6,179 nucleotides of DNA from an uncultured Eubacteriales bacterium (GCA_934541115.1 CAKTDF010000047.1:1-6179), one strand, 5' to 3'. Numbered from the stretch's first letter, positions 1 to 6,179 are shown. Program-made: numbers and translations. The notes: generated by a model from the letters alone, not told the origin.

Positions 1-987
1 CAGCGCTCTTTCATAGTCAACCTCAACATCAATTCCTTTGAGATATGCAAGACCGATAAAAAAGTTGTGCTCCGGGTCATTGTCGTTTTCAATTTTTGCA
101 ATACCCTCAAGCTTTTTGAAAAGTGCATTTCTCAGAGCCTCTCTGTCGCGGCTGTTTGTGACCTCGCCGATGTTCTCAAATTTTTCAGCGAGTTCCTTTC
201 TGTCCGTTTCAACCATCTCGGCGGGGAGCATGGGCTTTTCGCTGTCTCTCGCAATCGGAAATTCAATGTTCTTGACGTAGTTTTCTTCATTGATGAGGTT
301 CGGCGTAACGGCAAGAGCAAACAGCTTGCTATGGTCGAGCGCTGCTTCAATCGCCTTGTTGAAATCTTCTCCGGGAGTAAGAAACTCATCATACCATATG
401 GCAATATCACGGCAAAAATCATTTTCATGAATCAGCCTCATGAGCTGCTGAGCATAAATCCTGTCCTTTTTGCGGTAACTGAGAAAAATGTACGCGTCAA
501 AGGCTTTTCTCACCTTTTCTGCGAGCTCGTCTCCGACGAGGACAGAACCGAGAAACTTTTCAAGCTTTTCGTCAAAGCTTATGGCCGTGCTGTCTCTGTT
601 ATGTTCGTCAAGGTACTGCATATTGCCGAAAACCTTTGAAAACAGCTCGTCAATTCCGCTGTCCTGCATCAACGGCAAAACAGGAATATGCTTTTCCATA
701 GCGTAGGCAAGCTCAACGTCCCTCGCACGGCTCGGCTTTGTCAAAAACTCAACCGAAACCGGTATGACAAAAAGCTGAATCTCCGAAAGCAGCGAAAAAA
801 GCTCCGCTTTGTCAACCTCCGCTGCGGGGTTCTCATCATAGTAAACCGCGCAATTCTGTTTTTCGAGAATCAGCTCGCAGGTATGCTCAAAATACCGTTT
901 ATGATCCTCCGGGTAGGCGCAAAAATACACTCTCTGCTTTCCTTGCGGCGAAGAGTCACCTCTCGTTTTTACTTTGAATTCAAGCAT
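1..987 (-). CDS. Double TIR-domain protein with Sel1-like repeats (3' end outside window)
   Basis: The frame is open from ATG at 987 to the left edge, giving at least 329 residues with no stop, so the gene continues beyond the window. Two TIR-like domains are visible. The first (about residues 17-127) opens with RVYFCAYPEDHKRYF and has a helix-strand segment ARDVELAYA with Glu92, then IPVLPLM. The second (about 163-258) is more canonical: AYIFLSYRKKDR, IAIWYDEFLTPGEDF, LFALAVTPNLI and YVKNIEFPIA with Glu242 where TIR NADases carry their catalytic Glu. From about residue 304, FFIGLAYLKGIDVEVDYERAL matches the start of a Sel1/TPR-like repeat. Bacterial TIR domains often cleave NAD or make signalling nucleotides; Sel1 repeats bind proteins. 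There is no signal peptide or membrane segment, so it is probably cytoplasmic. ATG 987 is preferred over ATG 996 because AAAGG lies 9 bases upstream of it. A role in phage defence or signalling is inference only. Confidence 0.85.
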   Translation of the reverse strand, partial: MLEFKVKTRGDSSPQGKQRVYFCAYPEDHKRYFEHTCELILEKQNCAVYYDENPAAEVDKAELFSLLSEIQLFVIPVSVEFLTKPSRARDVELAYAMEKHIPVLPLMQDSGIDELFSKVFGNMQYLDEHNRDSTAISFDEKLEKFLGSVLVGDELAEKVRKAFDAYIFLSYRKKDRIYAQQLMRLIHENDFCRDIAIWYDEFLTPGEDFNKAIEAALDHSKLFALAVTPNLINEENYVKNIEFPIARDSEKPMLPAEMVETDRKELAEKFENIGEVTNSRDREALRNALFKKLEGIAKIENDNDPEHNFFIGLAYLKGIDVEVDYERAL

Positions 988-990
988 TTT

Positions 991-1001
991 CCTCATCCTT
1001 T
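991..1001 (-). promoter_or_regulatory. Ribosome binding site deciding the start of the TIR gene
   Basis: Read on the minus strand this is AAAGGATGAGG. The AAAGG is 9 bases before ATG 987, and GAGG is 3 bases before it. The in-frame ATG at 996 would abut AAAGG with no spacer, and the ATG at 1004 is out of frame. This supports the start at 987. Confidence 0.55.
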
Positions 1002-1027
1002 CATTTTTCTGTTTTCAGTTTATCAAA

Positions 1028-1056
1028 TTTATTCGATTTATTCAACAATATGTAAA
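1028..1056 (-). promoter_or_regulatory. Candidate sigma-A promoter for the TIR gene
   Basis: On the minus strand TTTACA (1056-1051, 5 of 6 to the -35 consensus) is followed after 17 bases by AATAAA (1033-1028, 4 of 6 to the -10 consensus). It would start transcription near 1020, about 30 bases before the TIR start codon. The region is AT-rich, so such matches arise easily by chance. If it is real, the TIR gene can be expressed independently of the methyltransferase upstream. Confidence 0.4.
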
Positions 1057-1087
1057 CATAAATGTTCCGTTTTTTTCGCAGGATATC

Positions 1088-1978
1088 TCATTCTTTTTTA
1101 GCCGCAAGACACAAAGCAAAGTCCCCGCTTGCAGAAATTCGTCCGGTGCCGTCTGTGAAAAAGTTGTGCCTGTCAAAAAAGCGGCGTTCAATGTCCTCTT
1201 TTTCAAGGTACTCATAAATTCTGAATCCGCTTTTTGAAAGCACAGACTCCAATCCACCAAAGGAATACCGCGCTTTCATGCTTTCTCCGGCTCCCGAGGC
1301 AAGAGTCTCGGTGGTGTTTGGTTCTGTATCCTGCATTTTCAGCGGAAAGTCAAAAACAAGATCGCTGCCCTCGGCAAAAAGACCTCCGAGCTTTTTAAGC
1401 AATGCCGAAAACTCATCACGGCTGAGATAATGGCAAAGTCCGAGCATTGAGCAAAACGTGCTTTCGCTTTTGCCGAATCCTGCCGAGAGAAGCGGAGTTT
1501 CAAAGTCCGCCGCAAGGTCACAAGGTACAAAAGAAACATGTGAAAAGTCAAGCTTTGCCCTTTCAAGGCGAAAACGCTTGTCGTCCGTCATTTCCTGTCT
1601 GTCAAGCTCAAATGTGCGAACGGTTTTGTCAAAGCCCTCCCTGTACGGCAGAGAATCATAGCCCGAGCCGAGGAGAACCAGCTGTTTTATGCCGCGCTTT
1701 TGTGCGCAGTTGAACGCATCAAGGCAGAATGCGCTCCTTGCAACAACCGGCGGAGCAAGCACGGTGTTCACAATTATATCGAGAGCACTGTCATCGCTCC
1801 CGTCAAAGTCCGGCAGAAAAAACGAGCGCCCGCTTTTCATTGATGATGCGGCTGTTTCATACTCCTGCGCGCTGAGAAGTTTTTCTGCAATCGTGTCCGA
1901 GAACACCGGACAAACGCTGCGTTTTGTGTGGTACGCCCTTGAAAAAAGCGAAATAAGTGCCGTCATACTTGTCTGCAT
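1088..1978 (-). CDS. Class I SAM-dependent methyltransferase, leucine carboxyl methyltransferase/TIGR00027-like
   Basis: A complete 296-residue protein, within the usual size of this family. The N-terminal third has the helical cap seen in LCM-type enzymes (SRAYHTKRS near 13-21, VFSDTIAEKLL near 25-35). The SAM-binding motif I is LVLLGSGYDSLPYR at 100-113, equivalent to the family's lGaGlDtxayR. It is followed by the acidic FELDRQEMTDDKR at 123-135 (family: E-D-hydrophobic-xx-K), VPCDL at 151-155 and GLCHYLSRDEF at 180-190. The family transfers a methyl group from SAM to carboxylates or small-molecule hydroxyls (protein phosphatase C-terminus, polyketides, other metabolites); the substrate here is unknown. 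It is expected to be cytoplasmic, with no signal peptide. AAAGGA lies 8 bases before ATG 1978. It heads the minus-strand pair and faces ppdK divergently; the TIR gene follows after about 100 bases. Confidence 0.8.
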   Translation of the reverse strand: MQTSMTALISLFSRAYHTKRSVCPVFSDTIAEKLLSAQEYETAASSMKSGRSFFLPDFDGSDDSALDIIVNTVLAPPVVARSAFCLDAFNCAQKRGIKQLVLLGSGYDSLPYREGFDKTVRTFELDRQEMTDDKRFRLERAKLDFSHVSFVPCDLAADFETPLLSAGFGKSESTFCSMLGLCHYLSRDEFSALLKKLGGLFAEGSDLVFDFPLKMQDTEPNTTETLASGAGESMKARYSFGGLESVLSKSGFRIYEYLEKEDIERRFFDRHNFFTDGTGRISASGDFALCLAAKKE

Positions 1979-1986
1979 AAAATCAA

Positions 1987-1992
1987 TCCTTT
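1987..1992 (-). promoter_or_regulatory. Ribosome binding site of the methyltransferase gene
   Basis: AAAGGA on the minus strand, 8 bases before ATG 1978. This supports that start over the internal Met at residue 5. Confidence 0.6.
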
Positions 1993-2020
1993 TTTACAAT
2001 TTTCACAGGCCTGTATATAT

Positions 2021-2049
2021 TTAATACACCCAAAAGAAAATAAAAACAA
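2021..2049 (-). promoter_or_regulatory. Candidate promoter of the methyltransferase gene
   Basis: On the minus strand TTGTTT (2049-2044) is followed after 17 bases by TATTAA (2026-2021), each only a partial match to the consensus hexamers. The -35 part lies inside the palindrome at 2042-2060, which would let a bound regulator affect this promoter. The assignment is weak because the region is AT-rich. Confidence 0.3.
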
Positions 2050-2060
2050 GACTTGTTTTT
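2042..2060. repeat. Perfect 9+9 inverted repeat
   Basis: AAAAACAAG (2042-2050) and CTTGTTTTT (2052-2060) are exact reverse complements around a single base. The stem is too AT-rich and the loop too tight for a typical intrinsic terminator. It overlaps the candidate -35 of the methyltransferase, so an operator is a reasonable guess. No regulator gene is visible nearby. Confidence 0.5.
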
Positions 2061-2119
2061 TCAGCTGTTTTGTGCTTGTCGGGAAAAGAAAGAATTTTTT
2101 TGTGTTTTTCTCCCTACGA

Positions 2120-2192
2120 AGTACGCTTGAGCAAAGCGCCGTAATGTGCCGAAAAACAAATTATTCGTGTGTGCCGAGTTCGCTTGTGCAAA
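2120..2192. repeat. Pair of imperfect 16-base direct repeats
   Basis: AGTACGCTTGAGCAAA (2120-2135) and AGTTCGCTTGTGCAAA (2177-2192) match at 14 of 16 positions, with starts 57 bases apart. TGTGCCGA also occurs twice between them (2145-2152 and 2170-2177), the second copy running directly into the second repeat. The first copy can additionally form the stem CGCTT/AAGCG. They lie just upstream of the candidate ppdK promoter, so they could be activator or repressor sites. Confidence 0.5.
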
Positions 2193-2203
2193 AATCTACA
2201 AAA

Positions 2204-2233
2204 TTTACAAAATATCCGTTCAATCTATATATA
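2204..2233 (+). promoter_or_regulatory. Candidate sigma-A promoter of ppdK
   Basis: TTTACA (2204-2209, 5 of 6 to -35) is followed after 16 or 18 bases by TATATA (2226-2231 or 2228-2233). Transcription would start near 2240, leaving a 5' leader of about 110 bases. An inverted repeat AATCTAT/ATAGATT (2222-2228 and 2242-2248) flanks the -10 and start region and could be an operator or a leader stem. Confidence 0.45.
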
Positions 2234-2338
2234 AAACGGCAATAGATTTTATCTTTAAAATTTGATAAAATTTTTTGAATGTTAAAAGCATGGATTTTCT
2301 GTGCGTTTAACCGTCAATAATTTTGCTAATCTATTAGT

Positions 2339-2344
2339 AGGAGG
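2339..2344 (+). promoter_or_regulatory. Strong ribosome binding site of ppdK
   Basis: A perfect AGGAGG sits 8 bases before ATG 2353, consistent with high expression. A small inverted repeat CTAAT/ATTAG (2326-2337) ends just ahead of it; with a 2-base spacer it is unlikely to be a stable hairpin. Confidence 0.75.
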
Positions 2345-2352
2345 AGATTCCG

Positions 2353-4980
2353 ATGAGCAAAAAATTTGTATACCAGTTCAAGGAAGGTAACGCTAACATG
2401 CGCGAGCTTCTCGGCGGTAAGGGTGCTAACCTCGCCGAAATGACTTCACTCGGCCTTCCCGTTCCTCAGGGCTTTACAATCACTACAGAAGCCTGCACTC
2501 AGTATTATGAAGACGGCAGATCGATCAATGATGAGATCTGTGCAGAAATCGAGAAGAACATTACCCTTCTTGAAGAAACCACCGGCAAAAAGTTCGGCGA
2601 CAAAGAGAATCCGCTTCTCGTTTCCGTACGTTCGGGCGCAAGAGCTTCAATGCCCGGTATGATGGATACAATCCTTAACCTCGGTCTCAACGAAGACGTT
2701 GTTGCCGTAATCGCTGAAAAGTCAAACAATCCCCGCTGGGCTTGGGACTGCTACAGACGTTTCATTCAGATGTACTCCGACGTTGTTATGGAAGTCGGCA
2801 AAAAGTACTTTGAAGAGCTTATCGACAAGATGAAGGCTGAAAAGGGTGTAACTCAGGACGTTGATCTCACCGCTGACGACCTCAAGGAGCTTGCTTCTCA
2901 GTTCAAGGCTGAATATAAGGACAAGATCGGCACTGACTTCCCGTCAGATCCGAAAGAACAGCTCTTTGGCGCAATCAAGGCTGTTTTCCGTTCATGGGAC
3001 AACCCGCGTGCAAACGTTTATCGCCGTGATAACGATATCCCGTATTCATGGGGTACTGCCGTCAACGTTCAGTCGATGGCATTCGGCAACATGGGCGATG
3101 ATTGCGGCACCGGCGTTGCTTTCACCCGTGACCCGGCAACCGGCGCAAAGGGTCTTTTCGGCGAATTTCTCACCAATGCACAGGGTGAAGACGTTGTTGC
3201 AGGCGTTCGTACCCCGATGCACATTCAGGAAATGGCAGAAAAGTTCCCCGAAGCTTTTGAAGAATTCAAAAAGGTTTGCTCAATTCTTGAAAACCATTAC
3301 AGAGATATGCAGGACATGGAGTTCACCGTTGAACACGGCAAGCTCTTCATGCTCCAGACCAGAAACGGCAAGAGAACCGCTCAGGCTGCTCTCAAGATCG
3401 CTTGCGACCTTGTTGACGAGGGCATGAGAACAGAAGAAGAAGCCGTTGCAATGATCGACCCGAGAAACCTCGACACCCTCCTTCACCCACAGTTCGATGC
3501 CAAAGCACTCAAGGCTTCGACTCCCATCGGCAAAGGTCTCGGCGCTTCACCGGGCGCAGCTTGCGGTCAGATCGTATTCACCGCTGACGACGCAGAAGCC
3601 TGGAAAGCTCAGGGCAAGAAAGTTGTTCTTGTTCGTCTTGAGACCTCACCGGAAGACATCACCGGCATGAAAGCTTCTCAGGGTATTCTCACCGTTCGCG
3701 GCGGCATGACCTCACACGCAGCGGTCGTTGCTCGCGGCATGGGTACCTGCTGTGTTTCCGGCTGCTCGGAAATCGCAATGGACGAGGCTAACAAGCAGTT
3801 TACTCTCGCAGGCAAAACCTTCCACGAGGGCGACGTTATTTCCATCGACGGTTCAACCGGCAACATCTATGACGGTGCTATCGACACAGTTGACGCAACC
3901 ATCGCAGGCGAATTCGGCAGAATCATGGCTTGGGCTGACAAGTACAGAAAGCTCAAAGTCAGAACCAACGCCGACACACCGGCAGACGCTAAGAAAGCCC
4001 GCGAACTCGGCGCAGAGGGCATCGGTCTTTGCAGAACCGAGCACATGTTCTTTGAAGCTGACAGAATCGCTGCTTTCCGCGAGATGATCTGCTCAGATAC
4101 AGTTGAAGAAAGAGAAGCCGCTCTTGACAAGATTCTTCCCATGCAGCAGGCTGACTTTGAAAAGCTCTATGAAGCTCTTGAGGGCTGCCCGGTAACTATC
4201 CGTTTCCTTGATCCCCCGCTTCATGAGTTCGTTCCCACCGAGGAAGCTGACATTGAAGCACTCGCAAAGGCTCAGGGCAAGAGCGTTGCCGCAATCAAGA
4301 ACATCATCGCTTCTCTTCACGAGTTCAACCCGATGATGGGTCACAGAGGCTGCCGTCTTGCAGTTACCTATCCGGAAATTGCAAAGATGCAGACCAAGGC
4401 TGTTATCCGTGCAGCAATCAACGTTACCAAGGCTCATCCGGACTGGAAGATCGTTCCGGAAATCATGATTCCGCTTGTTGGTGAAGTCAAAGAGCTTAAA
4501 TATGTTAAGAAGTTCGTTGTTGAAACCGCTGACGCTGAGATCGCTGCCGCAGGCATCGACCTTAAGTATGAAGTCGGCACAATGATCGAAATTCCGAGAG
4601 CAGCTCTCACAGCCGACGAGATTGCAAAGGAAGCTGACTTCTTCTGCTTCGGTACCAACGACCTCACACAGATGACCTTCGGTTTCAGCCGTGACGACGC
4701 CGGCAAGTTCCTTGACGCTTATTATGACGCCAAGATTTTTGAAAACGATCCGTTTGCAAAGCTTGACCAGAACGGCGTAGGCAAGCTCATGAAGATGACT
4801 CTCGAACTTGGCAAACCCGTCAATCCGGCTCTCCACTGCGGTATCTGCGGCGAACATGGCGGCGACCCGACATCAGTTGAGTTCTGCCACAAGATTGGTC
4901 TTGACTATGTTTCCTGCTCACCGTTCAGAGTTCCCATCGCAAGACTTGCCGCTGCACAGGCAGCTATTAAACAAAAGTAG
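2353..4980 (+). CDS. ppdK: Pyruvate, phosphate dikinase (EC 2.7.9.1)
   Basis: A complete 875-residue enzyme, essentially the same length as the characterised Clostridium symbiosum protein. It interconverts ATP, phosphate and pyruvate with AMP, pyrophosphate and PEP in the cytoplasm. In many clostridia it works glycolytically, replacing or supplementing pyruvate kinase, or supplies PEP. The N-terminal ATP-grasp domain (about 1-340) shows LLGGKGANLAEM at 19-30 and RSGARASMPGMMDT at 93-106. The central phosphohistidine domain has GGMTSHAAVVARGMG at 450-464, with catalytic His455 and the adjacent Thr453 that is the regulatory site in plants. The C-terminal PEP/pyruvate barrel has LCRTEHMFF (Arg561), TIRFLDPPLHEF (Arg617), MIEIPRA (Glu746), FGTNDLTQ (Asp770) and HCGICGEHGG with catalytic Cys832. 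The start is fixed by an AGGAGG 8 bases upstream. It is probably monocistronic: the next gene converges on it and overlaps its last 76 bases. No gene for a PPDK regulatory protein is seen here. Confidence 0.97.
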   Translation: MSKKFVYQFKEGNANMRELLGGKGANLAEMTSLGLPVPQGFTITTEACTQYYEDGRSINDEICAEIEKNITLLEETTGKKFGDKENPLLVSVRSGARASMPGMMDTILNLGLNEDVVAVIAEKSNNPRWAWDCYRRFIQMYSDVVMEVGKKYFEELIDKMKAEKGVTQDVDLTADDLKELASQFKAEYKDKIGTDFPSDPKEQLFGAIKAVFRSWDNPRANVYRRDNDIPYSWGTAVNVQSMAFGNMGDDCGTGVAFTRDPATGAKGLFGEFLTNAQGEDVVAGVRTPMHIQEMAEKFPEAFEEFKKVCSILENHYRDMQDMEFTVEHGKLFMLQTRNGKRTAQAALKIACDLVDEGMRTEEEAVAMIDPRNLDTLLHPQFDAKALKASTPIGKGLGASPGAACGQIVFTADDAEAWKAQGKKVVLVRLETSPEDITGMKASQGILTVRGGMTSHAAVVARGMGTCCVSGCSEIAMDEANKQFTLAGKTFHEGDVISIDGSTGNIYDGAIDTVDATIAGEFGRIMAWADKYRKLKVRTNADTPADAKKARELGAEGIGLCRTEHMFFEADRIAAFREMICSDTVEEREAALDKILPMQQADFEKLYEALEGCPVTIRFLDPPLHEFVPTEEADIEALAKAQGKSVAAIKNIIASLHEFNPMMGHRGCRLAVTYPEIAKMQTKAVIRAAINVTKAHPDWKIVPEIMIPLVGEVKELKYVKKFVVETADAEIAAAGIDLKYEVGTMIEIPRAALTADEIAKEADFFCFGTNDLTQMTFGFSRDDAGKFLDAYYDAKIFENDPFAKLDQNGVGKLMKMTLELGKPVNPALHCGICGEHGGDPTSVEFCHKIGLDYVSCSPFRVPIARLAAAQAAIKQK

Positions 4981-6179
4981 GCTATCGTCCCGTCAGTGGA
5001 AAACTGAATAGACCTATCGTATGTACGGTGAGGATGCTCGTCATCCTCACCGTATTCTTTTATCTCCACGCTGGCTTTTCCTTTTCTCCCTTCAACAGCG
5101 CCGATAATGGCTTGCTTTTTATTCGGTGCGAAGTTCAGATCCCAACGGTAATGACCGTTATCAACAGGAGTAATACGGCACACGAATTTCTCAATTATAT
5201 TGCTGTCGATGGATGGACCGGAAAAATCGAGTATGGAATCGAGGGCAGCTTCGATTGCCGCCATATCAAGGGCATCCGTTTGATCATCAAATGCAGAATT
5301 TAATCTGCCAAGCTCTTCATTCAAGGCCGCAAGCTCAGTTTCGGCTTTTTGACGCAAGCTTTGAAATTGCTCTTTGGAAATCTCGCCGTCTGCACGCATG
5401 GCAATCAGATTTTCCATTCGTCCCGTTGCCCGGCTGATTTTCCCTTGCACGGCGGCAATCGTGGCCTTATTTCTGCTTGCGTCCGCTTGATAGCACTCAC
5501 GGAGCAGTTTATATGCCAGTTTTGCATCCTCTTTTCTGTCCGTCCAAATGGCCTCAAATATTTTCTTTGCCATAAGGTCGAGCTTCCAGTCGCCAACCAT
5601 GCGAATATCGCAGTATCCATCCGTATCTAAACCGTTTTTCTCCCGAAAGCCTTTGCTGCCGTTATTGACTTGGTTGTAGCACTGATAGCCGTAAACCGTA
5701 TCGCCGCGCTGATTGGTGCGCCACTTGTTTTTTCGGAAAGTTGAACCGCAGGAGCAGCGGAGCTTTCGCAGCCAAACATCTTGGGATGCCCGCTTACCGT
5801 AGGTGCGCTCGCCTTTGTTGACGATCATTTTGGTCGTTCGGGTTTTCCGAATTTCCTCACACCGCTTAAAGACTTCTTCGGGGATGATCGGCTCAAAATC
5901 ACCCTTTACATAGAGATAGGTGCTTTCATCAAGGTTTTTGATGCGCTTCTGTTCCAAGTAGTTGTTGCTGTATGATTTCAGATAGCATTTGTAACCCATG
6001 TAAGTTGCATTTCTTAAAATGCGGCTGATTTTTGAAACGCTCCAGCTTACATTCCCGTGACCGTCTTTCCGCTGTCGGCGGCAAAGCTCTTTGCAGATTT
6101 TTGTTTCGCCCAGCCCTTCCAAATAGAGGTCGAAAATCATTCGGACGGTTTCTGCCTGATCTTCGTTGATAACATAAGT
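4905..6179 (-). CDS. Large serine recombinase / site-specific integrase, 5' end outside window
   Basis: The frame is open from the right edge through 13 codons before the first visible Met (6140) to the stop at 4905-4907, giving 424 visible residues. The N-terminal resolvase catalytic domain with its nucleophilic serine is beyond the edge. The visible part begins inside the Recombinase domain: YVINEDQAETVRMIFDLYLEG, then SWSVSKISRILRNATYMGY and GDFEPIIPEEVF. A zinc ribbon follows, with four cysteines at 129, 131, 154 and 177 counted from Met 6140 (RCSCGS, GYQCYN, GYCDIR). A long charged helical segment, about 221-286, is the coiled coil typical of large serine integrases. Such enzymes integrate and excise phages or conjugative elements. 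The last 24 residues are read from the antisense strand of ppdK and look unlike the rest (alanine- and leucine-rich), suggesting a C-terminus altered by the junction or simply overrunning into ppdK. Confidence 0.88.
   Translation of the reverse strand, partial: TYVINEDQAETVRMIFDLYLEGLGETKICKELCRRQRKDGHGNVSWSVSKISRILRNATYMGYKCYLKSYSNNYLEQKRIKNLDESTYLYVKGDFEPIIPEEVFKRCEEIRKTRTTKMIVNKGERTYGKRASQDVWLRKLRCSCGSTFRKNKWRTNQRGDTVYGYQCYNQVNNGSKGFREKNGLDTDGYCDIRMVGDWKLDLMAKKIFEAIWTDRKEDAKLAYKLLRECYQADASRNKATIAAVQGKISRATGRMENLIAMRADGEISKEQFQSLRQKAETELAALNEELGRLNSAFDDQTDALDMAAIEAALDSILDFSGPSIDSNIIEKFVCRITPVDNGHYRWDLNFAPNKKQAIIGAVEGRKGKASVEIKEYGEDDEHPHRTYDRSIQFSTDGTIAYFCLIAACAAASLAMGTLNGEQET
4981..6179. 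mobile_element. Probable end of an integrative element inserted next to ppdK
   Basis: A large serine recombinase pointing at the 3' end of a conserved housekeeping gene, and overlapping it, is the usual picture at the edge of an integrated phage or conjugative element. The exact boundary is not visible: I place it between the ppdK stop codon and roughly 5056, because only one end of the element is in the window and the duplicated att core cannot be identified. No terminal inverted repeats or cargo genes are visible. The recombinase could instead be a stranded remnant. Confidence 0.5.
5024..5063 (+). terminator. Intrinsic terminator downstream of ppdK
   Basis: TACGGTGAGGATG (5024-5036) and CATCCTCACCGTA (5042-5054) form a perfect 13-base stem with the 5-base loop CTCGT. 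A T-rich tail TTCTTTTAT (5055-5063) follows on the plus strand, so it should act on transcripts coming from ppdK, whose stop codon is 43 bases upstream. No T-tract follows the hairpin on the minus strand. The same bases encode residues of the recombinase C-terminal tail, so the hairpin is either element-borne or marks the boundary. Confidence 0.7.

Larger units (their letters stand above)
1979..2352. other. Divergent intergenic region between methyltransferase and ppdK
   Basis: These 374 bases contain no credible coding region: the only overlapping frames are antisense to the methyltransferase. The stretch is AT-rich, especially 2190-2335. It holds candidate promoters on both strands, a perfect palindrome at 2042-2060, a 10-base palindrome ACAGGCCTGT at 2005-2014, imperfect direct repeats at 2120-2135 and 2177-2192, and small inverted repeats at 2222-2248 and 2247-2270. 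No tRNA, known riboswitch or small RNA was recognised. Confidence 0.75.

Noticed and set aside
67..639. A 190-codon plus-strand open frame
   Set aside because: It is the shadow of the minus-strand TIR gene, whose frame gives recognisable domains over the same bases; the plus-strand translation has no family-like features.
994..996. Alternative ATG for the TIR gene at 996
   Set aside because: The AAAGG ribosome binding sequence directly abuts it with no spacer, whereas ATG 987 has suitable spacing. It would add only three residues.
1055..1066. Small inverted repeat AACAT/ATGTT as a terminator between methyltransferase and TIR gene
   Set aside because: Its 5-base AT-rich arms and 2-base spacer cannot form a stable hairpin, and no T-tract follows on the minus strand.
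2861..3427. A 188-codon frame in the +1-shifted register of ppdK
   Set aside because: It lies wholly inside the intact ppdK frame, lacks a ribosome binding site, and its arginine/serine-rich translation is typical of an out-of-frame reading.
4093..4857. A 254-codon open frame antisense to ppdK
   Set aside because: It mirrors a highly conserved enzyme domain whose codon bias leaves the opposite strand free of stops. It has no ribosome binding site and no recognisable motif.
6138..6140. ATG at 6140 as the true start of the recombinase
   Set aside because: The frame stays open to the window edge, the upstream codons continue the Recombinase domain, and starting there would leave the enzyme without its catalytic domain.

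Overview
The window looks like a chromosomal segment from a Gram-positive anaerobe of the class Clostridia, probably a gut-type Ruminococcus or Oscillospiraceae relative. This is inferred from the moderate GC content, AAAGGA/AGGAGG ribosome binding sites, a Clostridium symbiosum-like pyruvate phosphate dikinase, a Sel1-type TIR protein and a clostridial-style large serine recombinase. The species cannot be fixed from the sequence alone.

Left part (1-1978, minus strand): two genes face left. The upstream one (1978 to 1088) is a complete SAM-dependent methyltransferase of the leucine carboxyl methyltransferase/TIGR00027 type. About 100 bases further on, and running off the left edge, is a gene (987 to <1) with two successive TIR-like domains followed by the start of a Sel1 repeat region. 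It has no stop codon inside the window, so a search for complete ORFs misses it. A promoter-like sequence lies between the two genes, but no convincing terminator separates them, so they may be partly co-transcribed.

Middle (1979-2352): a divergent AT-rich intergenic region with candidate promoters on both strands, a perfect 9+9 palindrome, a pair of 16-base imperfect direct repeats and small inverted repeats. It drives the methyltransferase to the left and ppdK to the right.

Right part: ppdK (2353-4980, plus) is a complete 875-residue pyruvate phosphate dikinase with all catalytic motifs. It interconverts PEP and pyruvate in central carbon metabolism. It converges with a large serine recombinase on the minus strand (from beyond 6179 to 4905). 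The recombinase C-terminus reads 76 bases into the antisense strand of ppdK, and its N-terminal catalytic domain lies outside the window. This suggests that an integrative element begins just downstream of the ppdK stop codon, with its recombinase next to the junction. A strong hairpin followed by a T-rich tract (5024-5063) probably terminates ppdK transcription, yet it lies inside recombinase coding sequence.

The most interesting items are the double-TIR/Sel1 gene with its methyltransferase neighbour (possible NAD-degrading defence or signalling protein, function not established) and the recombinase/ppdK junction.
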